Source: an uncultured Magnetococcales bacterium
Lineage (GTDB): Bacteria; Pseudomonadota; Magnetococcia; Magnetococcales; Magnetaquicoccaceae
Length of the DNA stretch: 10,657 nucleotides
Direction of reading: 5' to 3'
Assembly: GCA_903913345.1 (NCBI GenBank)
Contig: CAIWLA010000581.1
Location: 1 to 10,657, forward strand
The first letter of the stretch is position 1. The number at the start of each line of letters is the position of its first letter. This document shows positions 1-6,212 of the stretch, in pieces. The notes beneath the pieces are model-generated. The model saw only the letters and a program-made list of their open reading frames with translations, was not told the DNA's origin and did not search any database. Position numbers and translations under genes: made by a program.

Positions 1-1124
1 CACTGGCCAACGTGGCGCAGGGACGCTATACCCTCTTGTATCTTGGCAAACGGGCCACCGGCACCCCGCTGCCCCCCGTGGAGATAATCAATCCCGGGGA
101 GAGCCACCTGCGGGCCGAGATGCGTTTTGCCGATCTGTTGAGTCCGCCGCTGCGTCAGGCCTTGCAGGATACCCTGGCCGCCGGGCAGCAATCCCTGTTG
201 TTTCTCAATCGACGCGGTTTTGCCCCCTCCCTGTTGTGTCATCGGTGTGGACTGGCGGTCAACTGTCCCCATTGTTCCGTCACCCTCACCCTGCACAAGG
301 GCAAAAGACAGTTGATCTGCCATTATTGTGACCATCGGCAGCCGATTCATGATCTGTGTACGGGGTGTGGCCAGTTGAGCCTGTTTGCCTTCGGTCCCGG
401 TACCGAGCGGCTGGAGGAGGAGTTGGGCCGTTTTTTGCCCGAAGCCCGTCTGGCCCGTCTGGATCGGGATACGGTCAGTTCCGGTCTGGTCAACCTGGAG
501 GCCACCCTGACCGCCTTTCATGATCGCAAGCTGGACATTTTGCTGGGCACCCAGATGATTGCCAAGGGGCATCATTTTCCCGGTTTGGCGTTGGTGGGGG
601 TGGTGCAGGCGGAGACCACCCTCTGTCAACCCGATTTTCGGGCGGCGGAGCGGACCTTTCAATTGATCACCCAGGTGGCGGGACGGGCGGGGCGGGAGGA
701 GGGGACACCCGGACGGGTTCTGGTGCAAAGTTTTGACCCCAACCATTATGCCCTGCAAGCGGTGCTCACCCACGATGTGACGGGATTCGTCGCGGCGGAG
801 ATGCGGTTTCGTCAGGAGGCGGGTTATCCCCCCTATCGACGCCTGGCCCTGTTGCGTTTTTCCGCAGCGGTCTTGCAGGAGGGCGAAACCTTCGCCCGCG
901 CCCTGCGTGCCCAGTTGCCGGTGAGCGAAGAGGTTCAGTGGCTCGGTCCGGCCCAATCGCCCCTGTTCAAGCTGCGCAACCGGTATCGGTGGCAGTTGTT
1001 GATCAAGGAGTTGGTGCCGGGGCGGCTCCATCGGTGGTTGAAACCCCTGCTGGCCCTGGCCCTGCCCCTGGCGGGCAACCGGAGTCGGCTGGAGTGGGAT
1101 GTGGATCCGTATTCGTTTGTGTAG
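1..1124 (+). CDS. priA: Primosomal protein N' (replication restart helicase PriA), C-terminal half, 5' end cut by the window edge
   Basis: PriA is a 3'-5' superfamily 2 DNA helicase that recognises stalled forks and reloads the replisome. The frame is open from the first bases to a TAG at 1122-1124, giving about 373 residues of a protein usually near 730, so the N-terminal DNA-binding part and Walker motifs lie off the window. The zinc-binding module is complete: eight cysteines in CxxC pairs (CHRC, CPHC, CHYC, CTGC) at about 237-370. Helicase motif V (GTQMIAKGHHFPG, about 550-588) and motif VI (QVAGRAGR, about 672-695) follow. The segment after motif V reads QAETTL where relatives usually have an acidic residue in the first position (DVD or NAD type), a mild deviation. 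The gene converges with the hicB-like gene 18 bp away and no terminator is evident between them. Identification is secure; only the start is missing. Confidence 0.96.
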   Translation, partial: LANVAQGRYTLLYLGKRATGTPLPPVEIINPGESHLRAEMRFADLLSPPLRQALQDTLAAGQQSLLFLNRRGFAPSLLCHRCGLAVNCPHCSVTLTLHKGKRQLICHYCDHRQPIHDLCTGCGQLSLFAFGPGTERLEEELGRFLPEARLARLDRDTVSSGLVNLEATLTAFHDRKLDILLGTQMIAKGHHFPGLALVGVVQAETTLCQPDFRAAERTFQLITQVAGRAGREEGTPGRVLVQSFDPNHYALQAVLTHDVTGFVAAEMRFRQEAGYPPYRRLALLRFSAAVLQEGETFARALRAQLPVSEEVQWLGPAQSPLFKLRNRYRWQLLIKELVPGRLHRWLKPLLALALPLAGNRSRLEWDVDPYSFV

Positions 1125-1142
1125 GGGGTCGAAAACAGGCCG

Positions 1143-1475
1143 CTACGAGTGGACGGCCCGCTCAATGGCATCGGTGACAAACGGATTGAGGCTCTTGCCC
1201 AGGGCATCCGCCACAGAAATGGCGCGGGCATGCAGTTCCGGCGGGATCCGTGTCATGATCTTGCCAGAAAAGGGCTTCTCTGGTGTTTCACCCCTGGATG
1301 CGCAGGTTTCCAGGTAAAAATCAACCGACGCATGGAAGGCAGCCCGCACATCGGCCACCGAGTCGCCGTGAAAGGTGAGGATGGGTTTGATACCAACCAC
1401 ACGACCAATGAAACAGCCATCCTCTTCGCTGTACCCGATACGGGCAGCATATCCCTTGTGCATCATGGGGGTCAT
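1143..1475 (-). CDS. hicB: HicB-type antitoxin, apparently without a HicA partner
   Basis: This 110-residue protein has the two-part HicB layout. Residues 5-60 form a partial RNase H-like domain, with the family signature KGYAARIGYSEEDGCFIGRV followed by an FHGDSV segment. Residues 69-108 are a ribbon-helix-helix DNA-binding tail (SGKIMTRIPPELHARA, then GKSLNPFV). In HicAB systems HicB neutralises the mRNA-cleaving toxin HicA and represses its own operon. HicA is a 55-80 residue protein normally encoded immediately beside it. Here only 34 nt separate it from the upstream gene remnant and 18 bp from the priA end, so there is no room for hicA on either side. It may be a lone regulator, a remnant, or an antitoxin acting on a distant HicA. 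The ATG at 1475 has only a weak CAGG upstream; an ATG at 1466 or 1463 would also keep the domain. Confidence 0.88.
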   Translation of the reverse strand: MTPMMHKGYAARIGYSEEDGCFIGRVVGIKPILTFHGDSVADVRAAFHASVDFYLETCASRGETPEKPFSGKIMTRIPPELHARAISVADALGKSLNPFVTDAIERAVHS

Positions 1476-1509
1476 GGTCCAAGCCTGTGGGATCTCCCGA
1501 TGGTAACGC

Positions 1510-1748
1510 TCAATGCCACTTCATCAAAACGGCCAGGCCACTGAATCCAGCGATCATGATACCACCCAGACGGATGGTCATGCGGTATTCCAGTTCACGC
1601 AGATCCGTCTTGGTGGCCAATTCTCTCAACTGGGCATCCTGGACTTCCTGAATGGCTTCGGAGAAAGCCTCGGCCTGTTTCTCGTCCACCCCGGCGTCCC
1701 GAAGTCGGCGAACGAATTGAGCGTGTCAAATGCAACGGTAACGGACAT
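1510..1748 (-). pseudogene. DUF1640-type coiled-coil/membrane protein gene with a one-base deletion
   Basis: Read from the ATG at 1748, the protein begins MSVTVAFDTL and then leaves frame, ending at a TGA (1628-1626) after 40 residues. From about 1716 a second frame continues with FVRRLRDAGVDEKQAEAFSE, an acidic/amide-rich helix, LATKTDLRELEYRM, and a short hydrophobic C-terminus ending GLAVLMKWH before the TGA at 1512-1510. Restoring one A (CTCAATTCG to CTCAAATTCG, + strand position about 1717-1718) gives a continuous 79-residue protein with the FDTLKFVRRL start typical of DUF1640 proteins. These are small coiled-coil proteins with a C-terminal membrane helix and no settled bacterial role. 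A G-rich stretch about 7 nt upstream of the ATG could be its ribosome site. It lies just upstream of hicB on the same strand. A sequencing error or programmed frameshift is possible. The family assignment is from memory of the motif. Confidence 0.75.
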
Positions 1749-1861
1749 GGCAGCCCCCAGGGACAGAGTGGATGACGGGCACCGGCGTATCACAAAACAG
1801 AGTGCCGTTGGGAGAAAAATGGGCTGTCAAAGCCGTTTGGTAAAGAAATAGCCCCCACACC

Positions 1862-2314
1862 CTACCGCAACGTCTTCATCATCGACTCCCGCGCCTTGGC
1901 AATCCCCTCCTGGCTCATCTTGACCGGGACATAATCTTCGGAATGTTTGGCCAGAATGGTGACCGCCTGAAACGGCTCGCTCCCCCGCCACGTCCCCTCG
2001 ATAATCACCCCCTGTCCCTCACGAAACAGGTCGGGCGTCATCCCTTCATACTGGACGGCCAAACGCTCCGCATTGTCGGCCACCAGAAAATGGATCTTGA
2101 GGTTGCCCTGCTCCCGCACCAGCGATCCCTCCTGCACCAGACCGCCAATCCGTACCTTGCGCCCGTTCAATTCGGCACCCTTGGCCTTCAACTCGGTGGG
2201 GGTGTAAAAATAGACCAACGCACCGGTAAAAGAGGTGAAAACCAACGCCAACAGCGCGCAGCCAACCACCACCACACTGCCAATCAAAAATAAACGTTTG
2301 GTCCGGCTGTTCAT
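1862..2314 (-). CDS. ccmE: Cytochrome c maturation haem chaperone CcmE
   Basis: CcmE is a membrane-anchored periplasmic chaperone that binds haem covalently and passes it to the CcmF/H ligase. The 150-residue product fits the family size. It has a basic N-terminus and one membrane anchor at about residues 8-36, then a beta-barrel (OB-fold) domain with the family segment YFYTPTEL and a GGLV strand. The haem-attachment motif is H124-S-E-D-Y128 followed by V-P, matching the HxxxY signature. I chose the ATG at 2314 because AAGGGAGAG (2330-2322) stands 7 nt upstream and the start overlaps the ccmD stop in ATGA. A longer in-frame opening to 2374 has no such support and would overlap ccmD further. 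It is the last ccm gene of this run. ccmF, ccmG and ccmH do not follow, so they must be elsewhere. Confidence 0.95.
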   Translation of the reverse strand: MNSRTKRLFLIGSVVVVGCALLALVFTSFTGALVYFYTPTELKAKGAELNGRKVRIGGLVQEGSLVREQGNLKIHFLVADNAERLAVQYEGMTPDLFREGQGVIIEGTWRGSEPFQAVTILAKHSEDYVPVKMSQEGIAKARESMMKTLR

Positions 2315-2448
2315 AAAACCACTCTCCCTTCCGCCCGCAACTGCCGTTGCAACCGCCGCAACCGCGTCCACCACAGCAGGGCCAAACCACCCAATACCAC
2401 CACCGCCAACCCGTACACACCCAACACATATTCGGTATAATCAGCCAT
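2311..2448 (-). CDS. ccmD: Haem exporter accessory protein CcmD (small membrane protein)
   Basis: This 45-residue protein begins MADYTEYVLGVYGLAVVVLG. It continues as one membrane helix (about residues 8-27) and ends in a strongly basic helix (TRLRRLQRQLR). That is the usual CcmD plan: a short YxxYVxxxYG-type N-terminus, one transmembrane segment, and a positively charged cytoplasmic tail. CcmD is needed to release haem-loaded CcmE from the CcmABC complex. Position between ccmC and ccmE confirms the call. The ATG at 2448 has GGAG 7 nt upstream; an ATG at 2454 would add two residues but has a GGAG too close. It overlaps the ccmC end by 8 nt and the ccmE start by 4 nt, suggesting translational coupling through all three genes. 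Confidence 0.9.
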   Translation of the reverse strand: MADYTEYVLGVYGLAVVVLGGLALLWWTRLRRLQRQLRAEGRVVL

Positions 2449-3136
2449 GTCCATGCTCCAACCGCTCGGTCTCCAACGCCTCCCATTGCCGCCGGGCCGC
2501 CACCTCCCGACTCTTCAACACCAACAACCAGGCACCCAATATCACAAACGCCACCGACATGGCCAACAAAGGCGGCAACAACTCACCCGTAATGGCCTGC
2601 TTCGCCGGACCGGCAAACGACGGCGGTTGATGCAACGTGCGCCACCAGGCCACCGAAAAATGGATGATCGGCAAATCCACCGCCCCAATGATCGCCAACA
2701 CCGCCGTCGCCCGCGCCGCCTTGAGGGGATCATCCAGGGCATTGCGCAACGCCATCAATCCCATGAACAAAATCAACAACACCAGCATGGAGGTCAACCG
2801 GGCATCCCATGCCCACCAGGCCCCCCACATCGGCTTGCCCCAGATGGAACCGGAAGCCAACGTCAAAAAGGTAAAACCCGCCCCCACCACCACCGACGCC
2901 TCCGCCAGAATGTCCAACGTCTCCGTCCGCTTCCATAAAAACAGGCCACTCACAATGGTCAAAAAGAGATAACTCATGAGCGACATTTTCGCTGCCGGTA
3001 CATGCACATACAGAATACGTACCGCATTCCCTTGCTGATAGTCCGCCGGGGCCATCATCACCAACCATAAGGCGATACCCAACGCCAATACCGTCAGCAG
3101 ACCAAGGGGAAGTTGAACCTTTGCGAGAAATTTCAT
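2441..3136 (-). CDS. ccmC: Haem-handling membrane protein CcmC
   Basis: CcmC is a polytopic inner-membrane protein that holds haem at the periplasmic face and attaches it to CcmE. The 231-residue product carries the tryptophan-rich haem motif WGAWWAWDARLT (about residues 104-115) between two expected axial histidines, H45 in YVHVPAA and H169 in WWRTLHQ. Hydrophobic segments alternate along the chain, consistent with the family's six helices, and the C-terminus is charged. I chose the ATG at 3136 (MKFLAKVQ) although no good Shine-Dalgarno precedes it. The open frame extends upstream to 3256, but that part translates the GC-rich hairpin array and looks non-coding. The 150-nt gap to ccmB is unusual for a ccm operon, where these genes are normally tightly packed; the start codon could therefore depend on a separate promoter or leader structure. 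Confidence 0.95.
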   Translation of the reverse strand: MKFLAKVQLPLGLLTVLALGIALWLVMMAPADYQQGNAVRILYVHVPAAKMSLMSYLFLTIVSGLFLWKRTETLDILAEASVVVGAGFTFLTLASGSIWGKPMWGAWWAWDARLTSMLVLLILFMGLMALRNALDDPLKAARATAVLAIIGAVDLPIIHFSVAWWRTLHQPPSFAGPAKQAITGELLPPLLAMSVAFVILGAWLLVLKSREVAARRQWEALETERLEHGHG

Positions 3137-3191
3137 GGAATGAACACCGAAAAAAACAGCGTTGACAAGGAACGAATTGGATCTGCCTCTG

Positions 3192-3223
3192 GAGAAAGAA
3201 ATAAAGACGGGGGCTTCGCCCCC
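3192..3223 (-). terminator. Possible rho-independent terminator or attenuator inside the ccm cluster
   Basis: On the - strand the last hairpin of the array (GGGGGC, loop GAA, GCCCCC, 3223-3209) is followed by GTCTTTATTTCTTTCT, an interrupted U-rich tract. This has the form of an intrinsic terminator after ccmB and upstream of ccmC. The U-tract is broken by other bases, so termination may be partial. It may instead be a stabilising 3' hairpin for the ccmAB message. Confidence 0.45.
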
Positions 3224-3283
3224 GACCCCACCAGAGGCTTCGCCCCTGGACCCCACCAGGGGGATAATCCCCCTGGACCCCTA
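3209..3283 (-). repeat. Three phased 25-bp GC-rich hairpin units between ccmB and ccmC
   Basis: The spacer holds three consecutive 25-bp units at 3209-3233, 3234-3258 and 3259-3283. Each consists of an inverted repeat followed by a GACCCC tail. Unit 1 has a GGGGGC/GCCCCC stem. Unit 2 pairs CCAGAGGC with GCCCCTGG. Unit 3 pairs CCAGGGGG with CCCCCTGG across a 5-base loop. The single mismatch in unit 2 becomes a G-U pair when read on the - strand, so all three fold best in the sense of ccm transcription. Similar GGGGCTTCGCCCC/GGACCCC sequences are dispersed between genes in some bacteria, so this may be a genomic repeat family as well as a local RNA element. No coding potential is claimed here. 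Confidence 0.8.
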
Positions 3284-3286
3284 TGA

Positions 3287-3955
3287 CTACTCCGCCACCA
3301 GCCAGCCAAAGGCCCACGGGGCCAAGGCCAGATAGACAATATCAAAAATAAGCAACAAACGGACCCAGGGGGTGGCATCCATGTTGGGATCCAGGAGCGA
3401 AGCCAACGCCTGAACCCCGGCAATCAACAACGGTGCCGTCAAGGGCAGCAATAATAGGGCCAACAGGGTCTCGCGGGAACGGGCCGCCTGGGTCATGGCC
3501 GCCAGCAACACCCCCAGGCCCGTCAAACCCAACGTGCCCAGGAGCAAGACCCCCAAAATGGCGGGAATCTGCCCCCACACATCCACATTGAACAACACCA
3601 GCGTCAATGGCAACAACAAAATCTCGACCAGAACCGTCAATAAGAGGTTGCCCAACCATTTGCCCAAAAAGACCACCCCGCGTGGCATCGAGGCCAACAA
3701 CAACCCCTCGAAGGCCCCATCCTCCTCCTCGGCCTGAAAGACCCGCCCCAGCCCCATCAAACTGGTAAACAGGATCGTCACCCACAACAAACCGGGCAAC
3801 AGATGGGTCGCCTCCCGGCGGTCCGGGTCAAAAGCTACCTGGAAAACCACCAACACCGCAATGGAAAAAAAGAGCATGGAAGAGAGAGTGGCCCGCCGCC
3901 GCCAATCCCCCACCACATCCTTCCAGGCAATGCGGTAAACGGCCCGCCATACCAT
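3287..3955 (-). CDS. ccmB: Haem exporter permease subunit CcmB
   Basis: CcmB is the membrane subunit paired with the ATPase CcmA; CcmAB uses ATP to free holo-CcmE from CcmC/D. The 222-residue product fits the family. It has an amphipathic N-terminus (YRIAWKDVVGDWRRR), a first membrane helix at about residues 25-41, the cytoplasmic segment FQAEEEDGAFEGLLLA that matches the family's acidic coupling region, and several further helices ending at AFGWLVAE. The ATG at 3955 shares one base with the ccmA stop (TGATG), which suggests translational re-initiation. A GTG at 3961 is the alternative and has an AGGA at better spacing, adding two residues. A hairpin array begins four bases after the TAG. Confidence 0.93.
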   Translation of the reverse strand: MVWRAVYRIAWKDVVGDWRRRATLSSMLFFSIAVLVVFQVAFDPDRREATHLLPGLLWVTILFTSLMGLGRVFQAEEEDGAFEGLLLASMPRGVVFLGKWLGNLLLTVLVEILLLPLTLVLFNVDVWGQIPAILGVLLLGTLGLTGLGVLLAAMTQAARSRETLLALLLLPLTAPLLIAGVQALASLLDPNMDATPWVRLLLIFDIVYLALAPWAFGWLVAE

Positions 3956-4608
3956 CAACACGGCACTTCCTCCCCATACCGATACAACTGCCCCTGGTGC
4001 AACCGAAAAGGCCGATGCGGCAAGGCCGCCACCCGCTCCGGATCATGACTCGCCATCACCACCACACCCCCCTCCTGTAAAAACCGGCGCAACGCCTCGT
4101 TGAGCCAGGTCACCCCCTGCACATCCAGCGCGGAATACGGCTCATCCAACAGCAACAGATCGGGACGGGAGACCAACAGACGGGCCAAGGCCAGCCGCTT
4201 TTTCATGCCCGCAGAAAACCAGCGCACCGGCTGTTCCACAAATTTTTCCAGACCCACCGCCGCCACCGCCGCCCGCAGGGTGGACTCTCCGGGACGCAAT
4301 CCGTGCAAATCCGCAAAAAACAATAAATTTTCCAACGGCGTCAAATGCCCGTACAGATGGGTATGGTGCCCCACAAACAACAGGCGACCACGACTCTCCT
4401 CTCCATGGTCGGCAACCATCAGACCGGCCAGTTGATAGACCCCTTTTTGCACCCGAAACCGGGTCGAGAGCAAGGCCAACAGCGTGGACTTGCCACACCC
4501 ATTGGCCCCCAACAAAACCCCACACTCACCGGCCTCCAGGGTCAGATTGACCCCATTGAGTACCCGATGACGACCAAAACAGTGGTGCAACCCCTGCACA
4601 ACAAGCAT
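3955..4608 (-). CDS. ccmA: Haem exporter ATP-binding protein CcmA
   Basis: CcmA is the cytoplasmic ABC ATPase of the CcmABCD complex. The 217-residue protein shows every ABC motif: Walker A GANGCGKST (residues 34-42), Q-loop region around FVGHHTH (78-84), signature FSAGMKKRLALARLL (131-145), Walker B LLLLDEP (151-157) with D-loop SALD, and the switch histidine in ASHD (186-189). The Walker A cysteine is a mild variation on the usual Ser or Ala. I chose the ATG at 4608 because AGGAA (4619-4615) is 6 nt upstream. The frame can be extended to a GTG at 4638, which directly abuts the TAG of the upstream SPOR gene, or to an ATG at 4614 that sits on the Shine-Dalgarno. Only 30 nt separate it from that gene, so co-transcription is likely. 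Confidence 0.95.
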   Translation of the reverse strand: MLVVQGLHHCFGRHRVLNGVNLTLEAGECGVLLGANGCGKSTLLALLSTRFRVQKGVYQLAGLMVADHGEESRGRLLFVGHHTHLYGHLTPLENLLFFADLHGLRPGESTLRAAVAAVGLEKFVEQPVRWFSAGMKKRLALARLLVSRPDLLLLDEPYSALDVQGVTWLNEALRRFLQEGGVVVMASHDPERVAALPHRPFRLHQGQLYRYGEEVPC

Positions 4609-4614
4609 AGCCAT

Positions 4615-4621
4615 TTCCTCT
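4615..4621 (-). promoter_or_regulatory. Shine-Dalgarno that decides the ccmA start
   Basis: AGAGGAA on the - strand ends directly against the ATG at 4614 and 6 nt before the ATG at 4608. Only the second spacing is functional, which favours the shorter 217-residue CcmA. Confidence 0.6.
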
Positions 4622-4638
4622 GGATCCCGATTGCCCAC

Positions 4639-6144
4639 CTATTTTTTCAAAAAGACAACGGTGCCCGCTATATGCACCTGTTGCTGCACCCACTGTTCCA
4701 CCCGTTCCGCCTGGGCACGATCGGCAAACGGTCCCACCCGAATCCGGTAATAGTTTTTGCCGCCCGCACTGGTATCGCTTCGGGAAACCGGCAGTTTTCC
4801 CCCTTCCAAAGAGAGGTCCGAAAGGGTTTGAAACAGGGCACGCGCATTGGATTCATTGGAAAAAGTGGCCAATTTGACCCAATACTCCCGATTGGTGTCA
4901 TCCCCCGCAGGAGGCCCCACCACCTCGGCCCGCAACGGCGTGGCAAAGTCGGTCGCGGGCGGATGGCTGGTTGCCACCGGCACAGGGGGCAAAGAAACCA
5001 CCTGTTTTGGCTCGAACGGCACCTCCGCTGCGCCCAAGCCGCCAACCGCCACCGAAGAGAGTCGAACCGTCTGTTGCAAAGGAAGTCCCGGCACGATGCG
5101 CAACCCGGAAACCGGAGGGTCGTCAGGCCGATGCGATGCGGCGGCCATCGATCCCGATTGGCCCAACATCACAGAAAAGGCACGCGGTGTCATCTCTGCA
5201 CGAAAAGAATGCACCTCCTCTTCCGGGATCGGCGCGGGCGGCGAAACCACTGCCGGCTCCACAGGATGGGCACTCTCTGACGGGATCGGCGCGGGCGGCG
5301 GGACCACTGCCGGCTCCACAAGATGGGCGATCTCTGCCGGGATCGGCGCGGGCGGCGAAACCGCTGCCGGTTCCACAGGATGCGCACTCTCTGCCGGGCG
5401 CGGCGCAGGCGTCGAAACCGCTGCCGGCTTTGATGGAGGTGGCGAAGATTCCCGTTCCGGGCGATCCAATGGCTCCTCTGGAGGCAGTGCCTGCCGTGCC
5501 GCCTCCACCGAGGCCGCGTTGGGCACCCAACCACCCAACGGATCCACCCACTCCCTCTTCTCCGTTTTTTCGGCGTGATCGTCCCATCGCAGGTCGCGGG
5601 GCGAGGCATGGGGTATCGACGCCTCGACCGAATCGGGAACCGCTTTCGCCTCAAAACCAGCCGCCTGAACGGGCGCAGGGGGCGAAACCGGAGCCGGGGC
5701 CGGGGCCAGAGCGGGCGCAGGGGGCGAAACCGGAGCCGGGGCCGGAGCAGGGGAGACAACCGGGGCCGGGGACGAAACCGGGGCCGGAGCGGGGGAGGCA
5801 GCCGGGGCAGAAACCGGGGCCAGAGCCGGAATGGCCTTCGGCGGAGAGGCCTTGGCCGGATCGGCCACCGGCGTCGAGGCCGTTGCGGCCGCCGTTGCGG
5901 TGGATGGCGCATTGTCCGGTGGCGGTGCAAAAACCGGAGCCATGGCATCAATCCAGTCGCCCTTTTTGGGTGTGCCCGCCGTGGGTGCAGCCTGTTGCAC
6001 CACGGGACGAGGCTCCTCGATCCCCCTGTCACCACCCCCCGATTTTTCCAGCATATCGAAGATCACCACCCCAATGATGAGGCTCAGGACGACGCCCCCC
6101 ATGATCAGAAAAAGCTGTTGTTCTCGATTGGCTGAGGTTTCCAT
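4639..6144 (-). CDS. SPOR-domain inner-membrane protein with long Pro/Ala-rich linker
   Basis: The 501-residue protein has a short cytoplasmic N-terminus and one membrane helix (about residues 11-30). A roughly 385-residue low-complexity linker rich in Pro, Ala, Val and Ser follows, then a C-terminal SPOR domain (421-501, YWVKLATF to TVVFLKK, with the YYRIRVGPF core). SPOR domains bind glycan strands stripped of stem peptides and bring proteins to the division septum; FtsN is the best-known case with this helix-linker-SPOR plan. It may therefore be a division or cell-wall factor, but a specific name is not justified. The linker holds two kinds of internal repeat, annotated separately. The ATG at 6144 has no clear Shine-Dalgarno; an AGGA lies too far upstream. 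It is the first gene of the - strand run and ends directly ahead of ccmA, an unusual partner for the ccm genes. Confidence 0.88.
   Translation of the reverse strand: METSANREQQLFLIMGGVVLSLIIGVVIFDMLEKSGGGDRGIEEPRPVVQQAAPTAGTPKKGDWIDAMAPVFAPPPDNAPSTATAAATASTPVADPAKASPPKAIPALAPVSAPAASPAPAPVSSPAPVVSPAPAPAPVSPPAPALAPAPAPVSPPAPVQAAGFEAKAVPDSVEASIPHASPRDLRWDDHAEKTEKREWVDPLGGWVPNAASVEAARQALPPEEPLDRPERESSPPPSKPAAVSTPAPRPAESAHPVEPAAVSPPAPIPAEIAHLVEPAVVPPPAPIPSESAHPVEPAVVSPPAPIPEEEVHSFRAEMTPRAFSVMLGQSGSMAAASHRPDDPPVSGLRIVPGLPLQQTVRLSSVAVGGLGAAEVPFEPKQVVSLPPVPVATSHPPATDFATPLRAEVVGPPAGDDTNREYWVKLATFSNESNARALFQTLSDLSLEGGKLPVSRSDTSAGGKNYYRIRVGPFADRAQAERVEQWVQQQVHIAGTVVFLKK
5224..5430 (-). repeat. 57-bp tandem repeat in the SPOR-protein linker (about 3.6 copies)
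   Basis: A CGGGATCGGCGCGGGCGGCG-type unit recurs at 5224, 5281, 5338 and, degenerate and partial, at 5395, exactly 57 bp apart. Each copy encodes 19 residues of the form PPAPIPxExAHPVEPAVV (protein residues about 239-307). The phase is a multiple of three, so copy number can change without breaking the frame. Confidence 0.88.
5671..5830 (-). repeat. Degenerate Pro-Ala repeat tract in the SPOR-protein linker
   Basis: GGGCGCAGGGGGCGAAACCG occurs at 5671 and again at 5713, a 42-bp (14-residue) period. It is followed by looser GGGGCCGGAGC-like copies to about 5830. The tract encodes alternating PAPAPVS/PPAP runs (residues about 105-158), likely an extended periplasmic spacer. Confidence 0.75.
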
Positions 6145-6212
6145 GGATTAAAGGGCCATATCCTGTTTTTTTTGACTTGACGGAACCGTATAAACCGGTT
6201 CACCCTCCGGGT
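6145..6212. promoter_or_regulatory. Divergent promoter region of the SPOR-ccm run and gcvR-like gene
   Basis: These 68 bp must carry start signals for both directions. An inverted repeat GAACCG (6183-6188) and CGGTTC (6196-6201) encloses TATAAA (6189-6194), a good -10 match for the + strand gene. A palindrome AACCGGTT lies at 6193-6200. No convincing -35 hexamer is found at 16-18 bp from TATAAA, only a T-run, so the promoter call is tentative. Confidence 0.35.

Noticed and set aside
1749..1861. Possible hicA remnant upstream of the DUF1640-like gene
   Set aside because: None of the frames show the HicA GSHHxF-type core; the stretch is only 113 nt and looks intergenic.
3137..3256. N-terminal extension of ccmC by 40 residues
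   Set aside because: It translates the hairpin array and spacer. CcmC proteins start near the MKFLAKVQ position.
5224..5430. CRISPR-like regular repeats
   Set aside because: The 57-bp period has no unique spacers and is an in-frame protein repeat.
4971..6077. Long + strand frame of 368 residues rich in Pro, Arg and Gly opposite the SPOR gene
   Set aside because: It is a shadow of the GC-rich repetitive linker. The - strand frame has a membrane helix and a recognisable SPOR domain.
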